Positions 18,135 to 26,895 of a stretch of DNA of 64,000 nucleotides are shown here, in pieces. The DNA comes from Peptococcaceae bacterium UBA5752 (lineage in GTDB: Bacteria; Bacillota; Dehalobacteriia; UBA4068). How positions within the stretch are numbered: position 1 is the first letter of the stretch; every line of letters begins with the position of its first letter. Made by a program: the position numbers and the translations under genes. The DNA lies in the NCBI GenBank assembly GCA_002419055.1, contig DIFI01000021.1:62001-126000 (forward strand), read 5' to 3'. The notes beneath the pieces are model-generated. The model did no database searches and was not told the DNA's origin. It worked only from the letters and a program-made list of their open reading frames with translations.

Positions 18135-18935
18135 ATGTTTACTTATGACGACAGGGATTCTTATTTGAAAGACACCAATCCTGTGATCAAGCTGTTTTTG
18201 ATTATAGGCATTACTATCCTTGTCAGTCTTTCCTTTTTCCCGGTTGTTCCTCTTGTCACGATCATCGTTATTGTTTTGGGTTTGATGATTTTAGGCCGTT
18301 TTCAGCTTAGCGAGATCATCTATCTGGCCAGATATTTTATATTTATCTGCTTAAGTTTTATGGTCTTTTTGTTAGTGACCAGAGGCTTAGTTGGCCCCGG
18401 CGCTTATAAACTTGCCTTTTTGCATTTTCAGTATAATGATTTTATATATGCTTTCTCTCTGGGGTTAAGGATCATGGTTTTGGCCTTACTATCCCTTGCT
18501 TTTGTACTGACCACAGATCCCAACGATCTGGTATTGAGCATGATGCTTCAGCTCAAGCTGCCGCATGTCCACGGTTATGCCGCCTTGGCCGCGTACCGCT
18601 TTATTCCGACCTTTAGCCGCGAAGTGCAGAAAATTCAATTGGCGCAAACAATCCGCGGCGTCAAAGATGAAAAGGGGATAGCAAATAAATTGAAAAGGCC
18701 GTTCAAGCTTTTTCTGCCTTTGTTATCAACTGCGATCCGGCGCGGTGAAAGGGTATCAATGGCTATGGAAAGCAGAGCCTTGGGTGCTTATCCGACAAGG
18801 ACTTTTTACCGCAAGACCTCGATCAAGAAAAAAGACCTGGTGTTTCTCATAGGTGCAGTAATCGTTTTTGCTGCAATTGTGATTATCCTCATAAAATTTA
18901 ATCTGTTCCGTTTTAATTTCGGTTTTACTTCATAA
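18135..18935 (+). CDS. ykoC: ECF transporter transmembrane (T) component, YkoC-like
   Basis: A 266-residue membrane protein of the EcfT/CbiQ family that couples ATPase motion to the S component. It has an N-terminal cytoplasmic stretch with NPVIKLFL, several hydrophobic helices, and the C-terminal coupling helices marked by LAQTIRGVKD and AMESRALGAYPTRT, which carry the conserved Ala-Arg-Gly motif variants. AAGGAGC precedes the ATG. It completes a dedicated ECF set with ykoE and ykoD. Confidence 0.9.
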   Translation: MFTYDDRDSYLKDTNPVIKLFLIIGITILVSLSFFPVVPLVTIIVIVLGLMILGRFQLSEIIYLARYFIFICLSFMVFLLVTRGLVGPGAYKLAFLHFQYNDFIYAFSLGLRIMVLALLSLAFVLTTDPNDLVLSMMLQLKLPHVHGYAALAAYRFIPTFSREVQKIQLAQTIRGVKDEKGIANKLKRPFKLFLPLLSTAIRRGERVSMAMESRALGAYPTRTFYRKTSIKKKDLVFLIGAVIVFAAIVIILIKFNLFRFNFGFTS

Positions 18936-18954
18936 ACAATTTGAGGAGAAAAAT

Positions 18955-19797
18955 ATGCCTTATAAACATCCTAAGATCAGCTACGGCCTACCCGCCGATA
19001 GCCATAATAGCGAGCTTACTTCGGAGTATATCGAAGATCTGCAAATGGCTATTGGTATCAAAGAAAACCGCCGGATTGTTGGCGTACGGTTCTTCTTTAA
19101 TAAAGAAGATTACGACGCTTGCCCTGATCCGCAGGTATCGGGAAAACTGGCCTATTGCGTAATGGTAAAAAAAGCCTGTGAAGGTAAAAGCTATAAGAGC
19201 CGCCTGCAAAATCATAACTGTGATGGCGGCACCACCGCGTTGGGACTGGAAAAAAGCAACAACAGTATCGAAAGCGGCGAAGAATATTTCTCCTATAACC
19301 TCTACGGCAACAGAGGCGCTGCCCGGCGCATGCGCCAAAGTGTTGACAGCCTGCACCGGCTGGAAGCCGATACCTACGGCATACTTGTCAAACCTTTAAA
19401 TGAATTTATTTCTGCACCGGATGTGGTTATTTGCCTGGTAAATCCTTATCAGGCGATGCGTATTGTCCAAGGATACGTCTATCACGACGGACGAAAACCT
19501 AATTTTAATATTGGCGGTATGCAGGCCTTATGCTCTGAGATCACTGCAACTCCCTACATTACCGGCGAACTCAATCTCAGTGTGCTATGCCCCAGCACCA
19601 GAATGCTTTGCCGTTGGGACGACGATATAATGGCTGCAGGGCTGCCTTTTGATAAATTTTTTCCGACAGTGGAAGGTGTGATCGCCACAATTAATACCAC
19701 GGATCTAAAAAAATACAAAGAAGAGATTATCAAACGTTTTGCTGCCCGCGGTAAAGAACTATCGCTTACCCTCAATGAAGATTACTCAGCTGATTGA
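18955..19797 (+). CDS. DUF169 family protein
   Basis: A 280-residue soluble protein of the DUF169 (COG2043-like) family. Seen features are GVRFFFNKEDYDAC near residue 43, YCVMVKKACEGKSYK, the Cys-containing QNHNCDGGTTALGL, and the C-terminal GGMQALCSEITATPY with VLCPSTRMLCRW. Several conserved Cys residues could bind a metal or cluster. It lies 19 bp after ykoC with its own AGGAG site, so it is probably co-transcribed with the importer. Its function is unknown; the context suggests it handles the imported compound or a cofactor. No signal peptide. Confidence 0.75.
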   Translation: MPYKHPKISYGLPADSHNSELTSEYIEDLQMAIGIKENRRIVGVRFFFNKEDYDACPDPQVSGKLAYCVMVKKACEGKSYKSRLQNHNCDGGTTALGLEKSNNSIESGEEYFSYNLYGNRGAARRMRQSVDSLHRLEADTYGILVKPLNEFISAPDVVICLVNPYQAMRIVQGYVYHDGRKPNFNIGGMQALCSEITATPYITGELNLSVLCPSTRMLCRWDDDIMAAGLPFDKFFPTVEGVIATINTTDLKKYKEEIIKRFAARGKELSLTLNEDYSAD

Positions 19798-19807
19798 TAA
19801 AAATATG

Positions 19808-20200
19808 TTATTGATTACAGGCGTTTTCGATTGCTTTTAAATAGGCTTTGCTGGTTACCGTAGCGCCCGAAACGGCGTCAACAGTGGTGTTATGCTCGGC
19901 AATTACGCGGTCGAAAAGCTCATCTGACACGTCCTTCTGGGCAAAGGTAATATCGTCGGTGATTTCGATAGCGGTGATTCGGTGATTTTCTACCGTTACA
20001 TTCAGTTGGTTGCTCCATCTACCGCCTTGATATTGGCCGCTATAAACGCCGTCAGCCAACGTAGCTGTATCAATGCTATTGATGGCGACATTTTCGCCAT
20101 CTTTTAGGCCCTGTAGTAAATACAAAAACACAAAAAGAAAAATAATGACTATAATTGTCAGGATAATCATGATGACTTTTAATATTTTCAAACAACACAC
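19808..20200 (-). CDS. Membrane-anchored FMN-binding domain protein
   Basis: A 130-residue protein. An N-terminal membrane anchor (IMIILTIIVIIFLFVFLYLL) is followed by one FMN-binding domain with the flavinylation motif DAVSGATVTSKAYLKAIENA, in which the Thr of SGAT is the usual site of covalent FMN attachment by ApbE. The flavin domain should face outside. Such small proteins act in extracytoplasmic electron transfer. A paralogue lies at 22585-22998. No apbE is in the window. It is convergent with the DUF169 gene. Confidence 0.83.
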   Translation of the reverse strand: MCCLKILKVIMIILTIIVIIFLFVFLYLLQGLKDGENVAINSIDTATLADGVYSGQYQGGRWSNQLNVTVENHRITAIEITDDITFAQKDVSDELFDRVIAEHNTTVDAVSGATVTSKAYLKAIENACNQ

Positions 20201-20241
20201 CCCTTTCCCTTATTATAAATGCACTGTTACATAACAATTAT

Positions 20242-20279
20242 ACAAAAATGCGGCCCTTTTTGATGGGCCGCATTTTTGT
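20242..20279. terminator. Terminator left of the GIY-YIG gene
   Basis: Perfect 15-bp arms (ACAAAAATGCGGCCC / GGGCCGCATTTTTGT), 8-base loop, T-rich on both strands. It most likely ends the leftward hpt/GIY-YIG transcript. Confidence 0.85.
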
Positions 20280-20335
20280 ATTAATAGCATATGTTGTTTG
20301 CTGCCGCGGCTTTCTTCTATATGACTATACCACGG

Positions 20336-20932
20336 TTATTTATTTATCAGTAATTTTTCATTTTTAGTTGCTTCATCGCCGCATTTTTTACGAAGTACTT
20401 TAATTTCGGCTCCGTATTTGTTTTCGGGATTGTTTTGGAAATTAAACATCGGTACATTATAAGCGATGATGGTGTTTAGTAGTTGATCTGTTACTTCCGA
20501 TTCGGATTGGTAAAATGCGCCGGTGAAATTGTCTTTCATCCAGGCTGTCAGCTTTTCTTCACCTTGTTCGTCGAGCGTATAATTGATATAACGGTCGGCA
20601 TCATTGGTGTCGAGGGTACGCGGCACAGGTACCAATTCTAGTTGCGATTGCATAAGTGCTGCCAGCGACCGGCGCAGTGTCGAAAAGCCGGTATTGCCGC
20701 TGATAAAATGGCGAGAGCTGTTAGATTTGGATTTGCCCACATATACAATGCGGGGTTCATCGTTGCGCCAGAGGTGGTAGCCGAGTTCGTTACCGTTGTA
20801 GGCAATAACATAGATGCCATTTTGACTGTCAAAGCTGTCTAAGAGCGCTTGATCGAGTTGGCAGAGGCGGGACAGCAGCTCTTTGGTCACCGCCTCTGAA
20901 TCCTGCCAGGTGATAGTATCCTCTTTGTTCAT
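20336..20932 (-). CDS. GIY-YIG-like domain protein
   Basis: A 198-residue protein. The N-terminal part contains GIYVIAYNG and, about 20 residues later, RIVYVGKSKSNSSRHF with an Arg-rich helix after it, the arrangement of the GIY-YIG nuclease fold. The C-terminal half (FQNNPENKYGAE) is not recognised. It may be a stand-alone nuclease or a non-catalytic relative. The ATG at 20932 with GGAG at nine bases is preferred over a TTG three codons upstream. hpt ends 26 bp upstream, so the two may share a transcript. Confidence 0.65.
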   Translation of the reverse strand: MNKEDTITWQDSEAVTKELLSRLCQLDQALLDSFDSQNGIYVIAYNGNELGYHLWRNDEPRIVYVGKSKSNSSRHFISGNTGFSTLRRSLAALMQSQLELVPVPRTLDTNDADRYINYTLDEQGEEKLTAWMKDNFTGAFYQSESEVTDQLLNTIIAYNVPMFNFQNNPENKYGAEIKVLRKKCGDEATKNEKLLINK

Positions 20933-20958
20933 AAAAATCAACTCCGTTCTGCTATTTA

Positions 20959-21531
20959 TTACTCGTTGGCATAAGTCTCCGGATTTAAGATCGCTACATA
21001 GGGCAGATGGCGGTAACGTCCGGCATAATCAAGGCCGTAACCGACCAGAAACTCGTCAGGAACCTCAAAGCCGCGAAAATCGACTTCGATCTTTGTCTGT
21101 CTGCGGGCGGGTTTATCAAGCAATGAGCAGAGGCTCAGTGATCGGGGGTTACGCGCCCAGAGCATATCCTTGAGGCAGCGCAGTGTAATACCTGTATCAA
21201 TAATATCTTCGATTACCAATACGTGTTTTTGGGCTATCGGTTCGGATACGTCCTTAATGATTCGCAAAGTGCCGGAAGATTGTGTTTTGTCCTCATAGCT
21301 GCTCACGGCCATAAAGTCTATTGATATAGGCATTTTGAGCTCACGAATCAGATCGCTTAAAAATACCACCGAACCACGAAGTATACCGATCACTATTAGT
21401 TGATCAGCATTAAGAGAGGCATAATGAGCTGTAATTTGTCTTCCTAATTCTTCAACCTTCTTTTTGATATCTGTTTCGGAAATGATAATACCGGCAATAT
21501 TTTTTTCAAGATCCTGCTGCCAATCTTTCAT
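20959..21531 (-). CDS. hpt: Hypoxanthine phosphoribosyltransferase
   Basis: Purine salvage: converts hypoxanthine or guanine with PRPP to IMP or GMP. It has 190 residues from the ATG at 21531, which follows GGAGGTG; an upstream in-frame start would add 16 residues that do not fit the family. The PRPP-binding motif VLVIEDIIDTGITL, the flexible loop SSYEDKTQSSG, and the purine-contact segment KIEVDFRGFEVPDEFLVGYG are intact. Confidence 0.94.
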   Translation of the reverse strand: MKDWQQDLEKNIAGIIISETDIKKKVEELGRQITAHYASLNADQLIVIGILRGSVVFLSDLIRELKMPISIDFMAVSSYEDKTQSSGTLRIIKDVSEPIAQKHVLVIEDIIDTGITLRCLKDMLWARNPRSLSLCSLLDKPARRQTKIEVDFRGFEVPDEFLVGYGLDYAGRYRHLPYVAILNPETYANE

Positions 21532-21671
21532 GCTAAACACCTCCATATGGATAGTAATTCTTGATTGCGACTCCAACACCTTCTTATAGAGACTTATTAA
21601 TCAATATTTTCCAGACATTTTTATCTACATTCTTCCATAGATATGTGATATAGCAAAGGAGGAGCAATATT

Positions 21672-22403
21672 ATGAAATTCATCGAAAATTGTCGTCAGTG
21701 GATTAAAGATCATATTCTACTACATATACCGCAGCTACCGGACAGATACCGCAATCTAATTGTCGGCTTGCTGGTGGCAGCAGCGCTGTTTGGTTGTTAT
21801 TATTTGGTTTCGGATACAGGCAGTATGGACACAGCCTCGGTAGAACAGGCAATTGTAAATACCTTTACAGCCGAAAGCTATACTTTCAAAAGCCGCTCCG
21901 TTGTTTATATTAATGAGGAAGAGCGTGTTTTCGCGGTAATAAGCGGCGAAAAGTCAGGTGAAAACCGCCATGTTTCCGGTAGCGTGCTTGGCACCGCGCT
22001 TAATATTTATTATGTCGACGGACAGCTTTATCAGCAGGACGCCATCGACGGCGATTGGCTGCGAATCAGCGGTGATTGGGGCAATGTCACCATGCTGTTG
22101 GCGGAGACCGACCCCCAAACGAATTTTAATTTTGAACAGTTGGGAGAAGTCGTAATCCAGGGCCATGAGCAGGTAGAAGGGCAGAGAACAGTCAAAGTCT
22201 CCTGTTCTCCTGTATTATCCGACGTCTGGATCGAGGAATATTTTTCCGATATCAATTATACGCTTTGGATTTCTACACGCAGCAATTATTTGATTAAGGC
22301 CGAGATTACCGCTGTCTTGCGCGAAGATCCCAATGCCTCACTGATGATTGAAAACTACTTCGCCGATTTCGGCGATAAAATCACTATCAATGCACCTATT
22401 TAA
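21672..22403 (+). CDS. Membrane-anchored LolA-like extracytoplasmic protein
   Basis: A 243-residue protein with one N-terminal membrane segment (LIVGLLVAAALFGCYYLV, about residues 29-46) and an outside domain of alternating strands. The layout (NTFTAESYTFKSRSVV at the start, then antiparallel strands ending in NYFADFGDKITINAP) recalls the LolA/LppX-type half-barrel of Firmicutes lipoproteins. I do not assign a function. The start is supported by AAAGGAGG. It diverges from hpt and is followed by a hairpin. Confidence 0.65.
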   Translation: MKFIENCRQWIKDHILLHIPQLPDRYRNLIVGLLVAAALFGCYYLVSDTGSMDTASVEQAIVNTFTAESYTFKSRSVVYINEEERVFAVISGEKSGENRHVSGSVLGTALNIYYVDGQLYQQDAIDGDWLRISGDWGNVTMLLAETDPQTNFNFEQLGEVVIQGHEQVEGQRTVKVSCSPVLSDVWIEEYFSDINYTLWISTRSNYLIKAEITAVLREDPNASLMIENYFADFGDKITINAPI

Positions 22404-22448
22404 TTAATATTTAAAATAAAATATGTTATACATATTGATCCACAGTGT

Positions 22449-22495
22449 AAAAGTGATAGAGAGTTATCTTGAAATGGGACTCGCTATTACTTTTT
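22449..22495 (+). terminator. Probable terminator
   Basis: The imperfect arms AAAAGTGATAG / CTATTACTTTT enclose a 24-base loop and are followed by TTTTT, 46 bp after the preceding stop. Confidence 0.55.
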
Positions 22496-22584
22496 CGTAA
22501 AAATAAGAAGGTAAAGCAATGTTTATGGATAAATATTAGACTAGATAATTACCTGTTTAATTGCATATAAAAAAGAGGATTTTT

Positions 22585-22998
22585 ATGAAAAAGAGAAATA
22601 AGATATTATTGACTATCCTAATAATAATTATCGCAGTTGTATGTATTGGGTCTATAGTATATTATAATATTGAAGCAAAATTAAATAACCTTGCCGATTT
22701 GCCTATATCGGATGTCGATTTAACAAAGTTAGATGACGGTGTTTATAGCGGCAGTTATAGTACATTTCCCATTACCGCTGAGGTGAAAGTGATAATTAAA
22801 GACCATCAAATAACAAAAATAGATCTTGTCAAGCATACCAATGGCCAGGGGCAGGCAGCTGAAGTATTGCCGGGGAGAGTTGTTGAAGCTCAGTCATTGG
22901 ATGTGGATGCGATAACAGGAGCTACATATAGCAGCAAAGTAATCTTAAAAGCAATAGAAAATGCATTGAATAGTGACGTAGTGACGGCAAATAGATAG
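22585..22998 (+). CDS. Membrane-anchored FMN-binding domain protein
   Basis: A 137-residue paralogue of the protein at 19808-20200. An N-terminal anchor (ILLTILIIIIAVVCIGSIVYY) leads to one FMN-binding domain with DAITGATYSSKVILKAIENA, the flavinylation motif. The ATG at 22585 with AGAGG upstream is chosen over a TTG at 22561. A flavodoxin gene follows after 17 bp, which suggests a small flavin-based electron transfer unit across the membrane face. Confidence 0.83.
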   Translation: MKKRNKILLTILIIIIAVVCIGSIVYYNIEAKLNNLADLPISDVDLTKLDDGVYSGSYSTFPITAEVKVIIKDHQITKIDLVKHTNGQGQAAEVLPGRVVEAQSLDVDAITGATYSSKVILKAIENALNSDVVTANR

Positions 22999-23015
22999 GA
23001 TTGAGGAGGTCGCTT

Positions 23016-23486
23016 ATGAAAATAGGTATAATTATTCATTCCGCAACAGGCAATACGTATGCTGTAGCGCAAAAACTTCAGCAAAAACTAATAGCGGCAG
23101 GTTATGAGGCAGAGATCGAAAAATTAGAATCTAGCGGCGGCGAGCAAACGGATAAAAATAAAATCCGCCTTGAAAAAATACCGGAAATCGAAAAGTATGA
23201 TGCTTTTGTATTCGGCGGTCCGGTCAGAGGATTTTCGATTTCTCCGGTATTGTCAGCTTTTTTGAATGAGGTTAAAAATTTTCATGGTAAAAAGGCCGCT
23301 TGCATGGTTACTCAATCTTTTTCAAGCCCCCGTTTAGGTGGAAACCGTACAATTAAACAGATCCAAGAGCTTTGTGAATCCAAAGGAGCAAAGATCATAG
23401 AAACCGGTATTGTTAATTGGAACAATCCCCGGCGCGAAAGTATGATTTACGATGTAGTAGAAAAGATAAGCAAATCATTCAAATAA
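23016..23486 (+). CDS. Flavodoxin-like protein
   Basis: A 156-residue flavodoxin-fold protein. The phosphate loop of FMN, HSATGNTYAVAQKL, is at residues 7-20 and the FGGPVRGFSISPVL loop at about 70 contacts the isoalloxazine ring. It is closest to short-chain flavodoxins and NAD(P)H-oxidoreductase-like flavoproteins. The start has GAGGAGGT upstream. It is co-directional with the FMN-binding protein gene. Confidence 0.83.
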   Translation: MKIGIIIHSATGNTYAVAQKLQQKLIAAGYEAEIEKLESSGGEQTDKNKIRLEKIPEIEKYDAFVFGGPVRGFSISPVLSAFLNEVKNFHGKKAACMVTQSFSSPRLGGNRTIKQIQELCESKGAKIIETGIVNWNNPRRESMIYDVVEKISKSFK

Positions 23487-23492
23487 TATTAA

Positions 23493-24095
23493 TTAGTTAG
23501 CCTTGTTTACTAAAAAGCTATAAACTTTTATTTCATCAGATGAATTGACAGTTAGTACTACATCAATAACATTTATTTTATCTGAATCGTACATTGTAAC
23601 TAAGTATTTGTTCTCTTCTATTTTTTGTGGTGCTTTGATAAAGAAAGGCTTTTTATCTTTACTTAATTCCGCTAATTTAACAACCTGATTCCCTCCATAG
23701 TTATAAGATGCCTCGTTAGTGTCCGATAGAGCCTGCTCTATTTCCGCCATAAGTTTGGTGTCTGAATATGCTTTTACATATTCGAGGTCATCTATGTATG
23801 CTTCTATGTAGAAGCGAACAGCTATTGCCATTAACCTTTCAGATAAATTGGATGAGATTTCTTGATAGCTTTCTCCTAAAAAAGTCATTTTTTCGCCACT
23901 TACTTCAACAAGGGGAAATTCAGCGCAATTAACAACTTCATAGGATTCAAATTCTTCAATTTTAGTTTTACTATCATCTAATGCCGGTTTGTTTTCATCT
24001 TGAGGGGTAACATTCTCCGAGCTTGTATTATTGGTACAACCGTTAAGCAACAAGAGCATAATTATAATCAATAGCCCAAACAAAAATTTTCTCAT
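23493..24095 (-). CDS. Lipoprotein of unknown function
   Basis: A 200-residue secreted lipoprotein: signal peptide with lipobox LLNGC (Cys about residue 20), a Ser/Thr/Asp/Glu-rich linker, then a compact domain ending in strands (EENKYLVTMYDSDKINVIDV). No family recognised. Convergent with the flavodoxin gene, six bp apart. GGAGGG precedes the ATG. Confidence 0.7.
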   Translation of the reverse strand: MRKFLFGLLIIIMLLLLNGCTNNTSSENVTPQDENKPALDDSKTKIEEFESYEVVNCAEFPLVEVSGEKMTFLGESYQEISSNLSERLMAIAVRFYIEAYIDDLEYVKAYSDTKLMAEIEQALSDTNEASYNYGGNQVVKLAELSKDKKPFFIKAPQKIEENKYLVTMYDSDKINVIDVVLTVNSSDEIKVYSFLVNKAN

Positions 24096-24210
24096 AATCC
24101 CTCCGGTATGATATTTATCTAAGTTACTTACTCATTGATATAAATATGACAACTCGCTCATTAAAAAAGTTTCACAAATTGCTTTGCCAAGCGGATTAAA
24201 GCTTAATTAA

Positions 24211-24243
24211 AAAGGGGAGCGGATAAATATACCCGCTCCCTTA
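24211..24243 (-). terminator. Terminator of the acyl-CoA synthetase gene
   Basis: On the minus strand GGGAGCGG-type arms (24215-24222 and 24233-24240) are followed by CCTTTTT, 12 bp after the synthetase stop. Confidence 0.8.
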
Positions 24244-24254
24244 AATATTGATTT

Positions 24255-25817
24255 TTAAAAAGCAACAACGCAACCGTGGCAATACTGCTGGCGCAGCCGC
24301 GGTTTTTCTATTTTGCCGGTGGCATTGCGCGGCACATCGGCAAAGATGATTTGGCGCGGCCGTTTGTAGCGAGGCAGCTGCTGACAAAATTCTTTGATAT
24401 CGGCTTCGCTGCAAGATGCGTTATTTTTTAGCTCAATGATCGCGGCCACGATCTCGCCGAGTCTTTGGTCAGGCAGGCCGATTACCGCCACGTCTTTGAT
24501 CGCCGGATGACTGTGGAGGAAATCTTCTATCTGCACCGGGAAGATATTTTCGCCGCCGCAGATCACCACGTCTTTTTTACGGTCGACCAGATAGATAAAA
24601 CCGTCATTGTCAATACGCGCCATATCGCCTGTATAGAGCCAGCCGTTTTTGATTGCAGCGGCAGTAGCCTTTGCGTCTTTGTAGTAGCCTTTCATAACGC
24701 CGGGGCCTTTAATCAGCAGCTCGCCGACGTTACCGTCGGGTACGGGTTTGCCTTCCTTATCCGCCACGATGGCCTGCCAGCTGTAGCCGGGTTTACCGAT
24801 AGCGCCGACTTTATGAATATTCTCGATGCCCAGATGTACGCAGCCGGGGCCGGTCGATTCGCTTAGTCCGTAATTGGTATCATAGAGATGATGCGGAAAG
24901 ACCTCTTTCCAGCGCAGTATCAGGCTCGGCGGTACCGGTTGAGCGCCGATATGCATCAAGCGCCATTGGTCGAGTTGGTAATTTTTAAGGTTAACTTCGC
25001 CGCATTCGATCGCGTCCAGTATATCCTGCGCCCAGGGAACCAGCAGCCAAACAACGGTGATTTTTTCCGCTGAGACAGCCTCAAGTATCCATTGCGGCCG
25101 TACGCCGCGCAGCAGCACCGCGCGACTGCCGGAGATGAGGCTACCGAACCAGTGCATTTTGGCGCCGGTATGATAAAGCGGCGGTATGCAGAGGAAGTTG
25201 TCTTTGCGCGTCTGGCCATGATGCTTCTGCTCGGTGACGCAGGCCGACATCAGGCTGGCATGAGTATGTAAAATCGCTTTGGGAAAGCCGGTAGTTCCGG
25301 AGGTGAAATAGAGCGCGGCATTATCGTCGTCGGTCAGTTTCATATCAACCGGTGCGGAGGAGGCCTTTTCCATCAGCTTGCTGTAACTTTCGCAAAAGTC
25401 GGGCGTATTGGCTCCGACAAAAATAAATTTTTTCACTTTCGGTATCTGCTTTTTGACCGCTGTCACCCGTTCCACAAATTCCGGCCCGAAGACCAGTATC
25501 TTGGCATCGCAGATATTGAGGCAGTCGCGAATCTCATCCGAGATGTAGCGGAAATTGAAAGGCGAGGCCAACGCTCCTGTTTTAATGACGCCAAAGTAGA
25601 TCGGCAGCCATTCAAGGCAGTTGGTCATTAAGATAGCCACTTTATCGCCCTTTTTGATGCCTTTGGAAATCAGTACGTTGGCGAAACGGTTGGCGTCATC
25701 TTCAAATTGGCGCCATGTTATAGTACGGCGGCTGCCAACCGCCGGATCTCTTTCGATCAGGCTGATTTCCTCGCCGTATAGCTCGGCGTTACGAGTCAAA
25801 AAATTAGTAATAGGCAT
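24255..25817 (-). CDS. AMP-binding acyl-CoA synthetase
   Basis: A 520-residue adenylate-forming enzyme that activates a carboxylic acid with ATP and CoA. The phosphate loop YFTSGTTGFPKAILHTH lies near residue 172, TNYGLSESTGPG in the middle is the A5 motif, GWLYTGDMARIDNDGF and DRKKDVVICGGENIFP follow, and the catalytic Lys of NATGKIEK is near the C-terminus. The chain length is that of medium- or long-chain fatty acid ligases; the substrate cannot be read. AAGGAGGAAAC precedes the ATG. A 160-base leader with its own terminator separates it from a strong promoter. Confidence 0.88.
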   Translation of the reverse strand: MPITNFLTRNAELYGEEISLIERDPAVGSRRTITWRQFEDDANRFANVLISKGIKKGDKVAILMTNCLEWLPIYFGVIKTGALASPFNFRYISDEIRDCLNICDAKILVFGPEFVERVTAVKKQIPKVKKFIFVGANTPDFCESYSKLMEKASSAPVDMKLTDDDNAALYFTSGTTGFPKAILHTHASLMSACVTEQKHHGQTRKDNFLCIPPLYHTGAKMHWFGSLISGSRAVLLRGVRPQWILEAVSAEKITVVWLLVPWAQDILDAIECGEVNLKNYQLDQWRLMHIGAQPVPPSLILRWKEVFPHHLYDTNYGLSESTGPGCVHLGIENIHKVGAIGKPGYSWQAIVADKEGKPVPDGNVGELLIKGPGVMKGYYKDAKATAAAIKNGWLYTGDMARIDNDGFIYLVDRKKDVVICGGENIFPVQIEDFLHSHPAIKDVAVIGLPDQRLGEIVAAIIELKNNASCSEADIKEFCQQLPRYKRPRQIIFADVPRNATGKIEKPRLRQQYCHGCVVAF

Positions 25818-25981
25818 TTTCTGTTTCCTCCTTGAATACGGCAGCGCTCTAATAAAAAACAGCTTTCGTGAAGGAAAGCTGCACAAATTAGACTATTGCA
25901 CCTACCGCTTTGCCATCCTTCGTTTTATTAGATGATTTCAAATCTCTGTTTTACTTTTCGGCGAATGCCGAAACCTACGGC
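25818..25981 (-). promoter_or_regulatory. Structured leader RNA with intrinsic terminator before the acyl-CoA synthetase gene
   Basis: The leader (minus strand) starts with a hairpin TTTCGGC-attc-GCCGAAA. Later come GAAGGA...TCCTTC and AAAGC...GCTTT pairings that can form one large stem. These compete with a terminator of arms CAGCTTTC/GAAAGCTG followed by six T (25851-25881), about 35-40 bases before the ATG. This is the layout of a transcriptional riboswitch or attenuator. I could not match it to a known riboswitch class by eye. Confidence 0.6.
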
Positions 25982-25985
25982 TGAT

Positions 25986-26014
25986 ATTATATCAGATAAT
26001 ATCAAATTTGTGAA
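25986..26014 (-). promoter_or_regulatory. Promoter of the acyl-CoA synthetase leader
   Basis: TTCACA (26009-26014) and TATAAT (25986-25991) are separated by 17 bp on the minus strand. Confidence 0.75.
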
Positions 26015-26128
26015 GAGGTTTGCTAAATTTTTGTCTATTTGCCAATATCTACTAATATTATATGATCAAATTCTCTAATATACCATTTAATCTTGTTCAT
26101 TCGAACAACAAGATCCGGACAGCATGTA

Positions 26129-26629
26129 TTATTGAATAGTTTTCTGCATCCAGACAACATCAAAGTATTCTCCGAACTTTTTGCCTATATTTTTAAATCT
26201 CCCGCATTCGCTAAACCCGTGTTTCTTATGAAACATGATACTCTCGGTATTTTTTGAGGAAATATCGGCAAGTATGGTCTTGATATTGAGTCTTTTGGCG
26301 TCTTGCTCCAATATTTGCAAGGCCTTTTTACCGATTCCCTGGCCCACGTAATCTTTATCAATAAAGTAGCTGATTTCGGCCGTTTCATTAAATGAAGAAA
26401 AAGGATTATAGGCGCGCAAAAGACAAAAACCGGCTACTATATCCGTATCTTTAATTTTGATAACGTAAACCGGATATTTTTTGGCTGTTTCCAGAAACAT
26501 ATCAAACAATTTTTCAGGCAATTTTCTTTCAGGATAGGCGGCAAAGCTGTTGTCAACATAATAATTGAATATGTCCATAACTTCGTTTCTGTATTTTTCA
26601 ATAGCCGCATCAAAAACTATCTCAGCCAT
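26129..26629 (-). CDS. GNAT family N-acetyltransferase
   Basis: A 166-residue acetyltransferase resembling the phosphinothricin-acetyltransferase-like branch of GNAT. The acetyl-CoA loop GQGIGKKALQILEQDA is near residue 98, followed by ADISSKNTESIMFHKKHGFSECGRF, the typical C-terminal half. The N-terminal segment (DIFNYYVDNSFAAYPER) matches the substrate side of that group. The acceptor is unknown. No neighbours in the same operon. Confidence 0.82.
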   Translation of the reverse strand: MAEIVFDAAIEKYRNEVMDIFNYYVDNSFAAYPERKLPEKLFDMFLETAKKYPVYVIKIKDTDIVAGFCLLRAYNPFSSFNETAEISYFIDKDYVGQGIGKKALQILEQDAKRLNIKTILADISSKNTESIMFHKKHGFSECGRFKNIGKKFGEYFDVVWMQKTIQ

Positions 26630-26895
26630 ATGTTTTATCCTCCGATCATTTATGATGAAAATAATAATACTATTCTACTTTGATCTAAAGTAAAAATCAA
26701 TATTTGACTTTGATGCAGTGACAGTTATAGGTATTTGCTCTTAGATCGGTAACGTCAGCGCTGAAACTGTTGCGTCGTGTCTACTGCTGCCGATATCAAT
26801 GCGTGTCTTTGCGTAATTACTACCAAAGGCACTCGTTTTGCAGGTAAAGTGAACCAAAGTCGTCGTTTCCAATTGAGTCATCATTTACAAAACTT

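Noticed and set aside
25818..25981. Cyclic di-GMP-I riboswitch considered because of GCAAAGC and GGTAGG words
   Set aside because: The conserved 5' CACGCACAGGGCAAACC-like part is missing and the words are in the wrong order.
26095..26115. TTGTTC-ATTC-GAACAA considered as a LexA box
   Set aside because: The half-sites are in the opposite order to GAAC-N4-GTTC and it lies downstream of a gene, not at a promoter.
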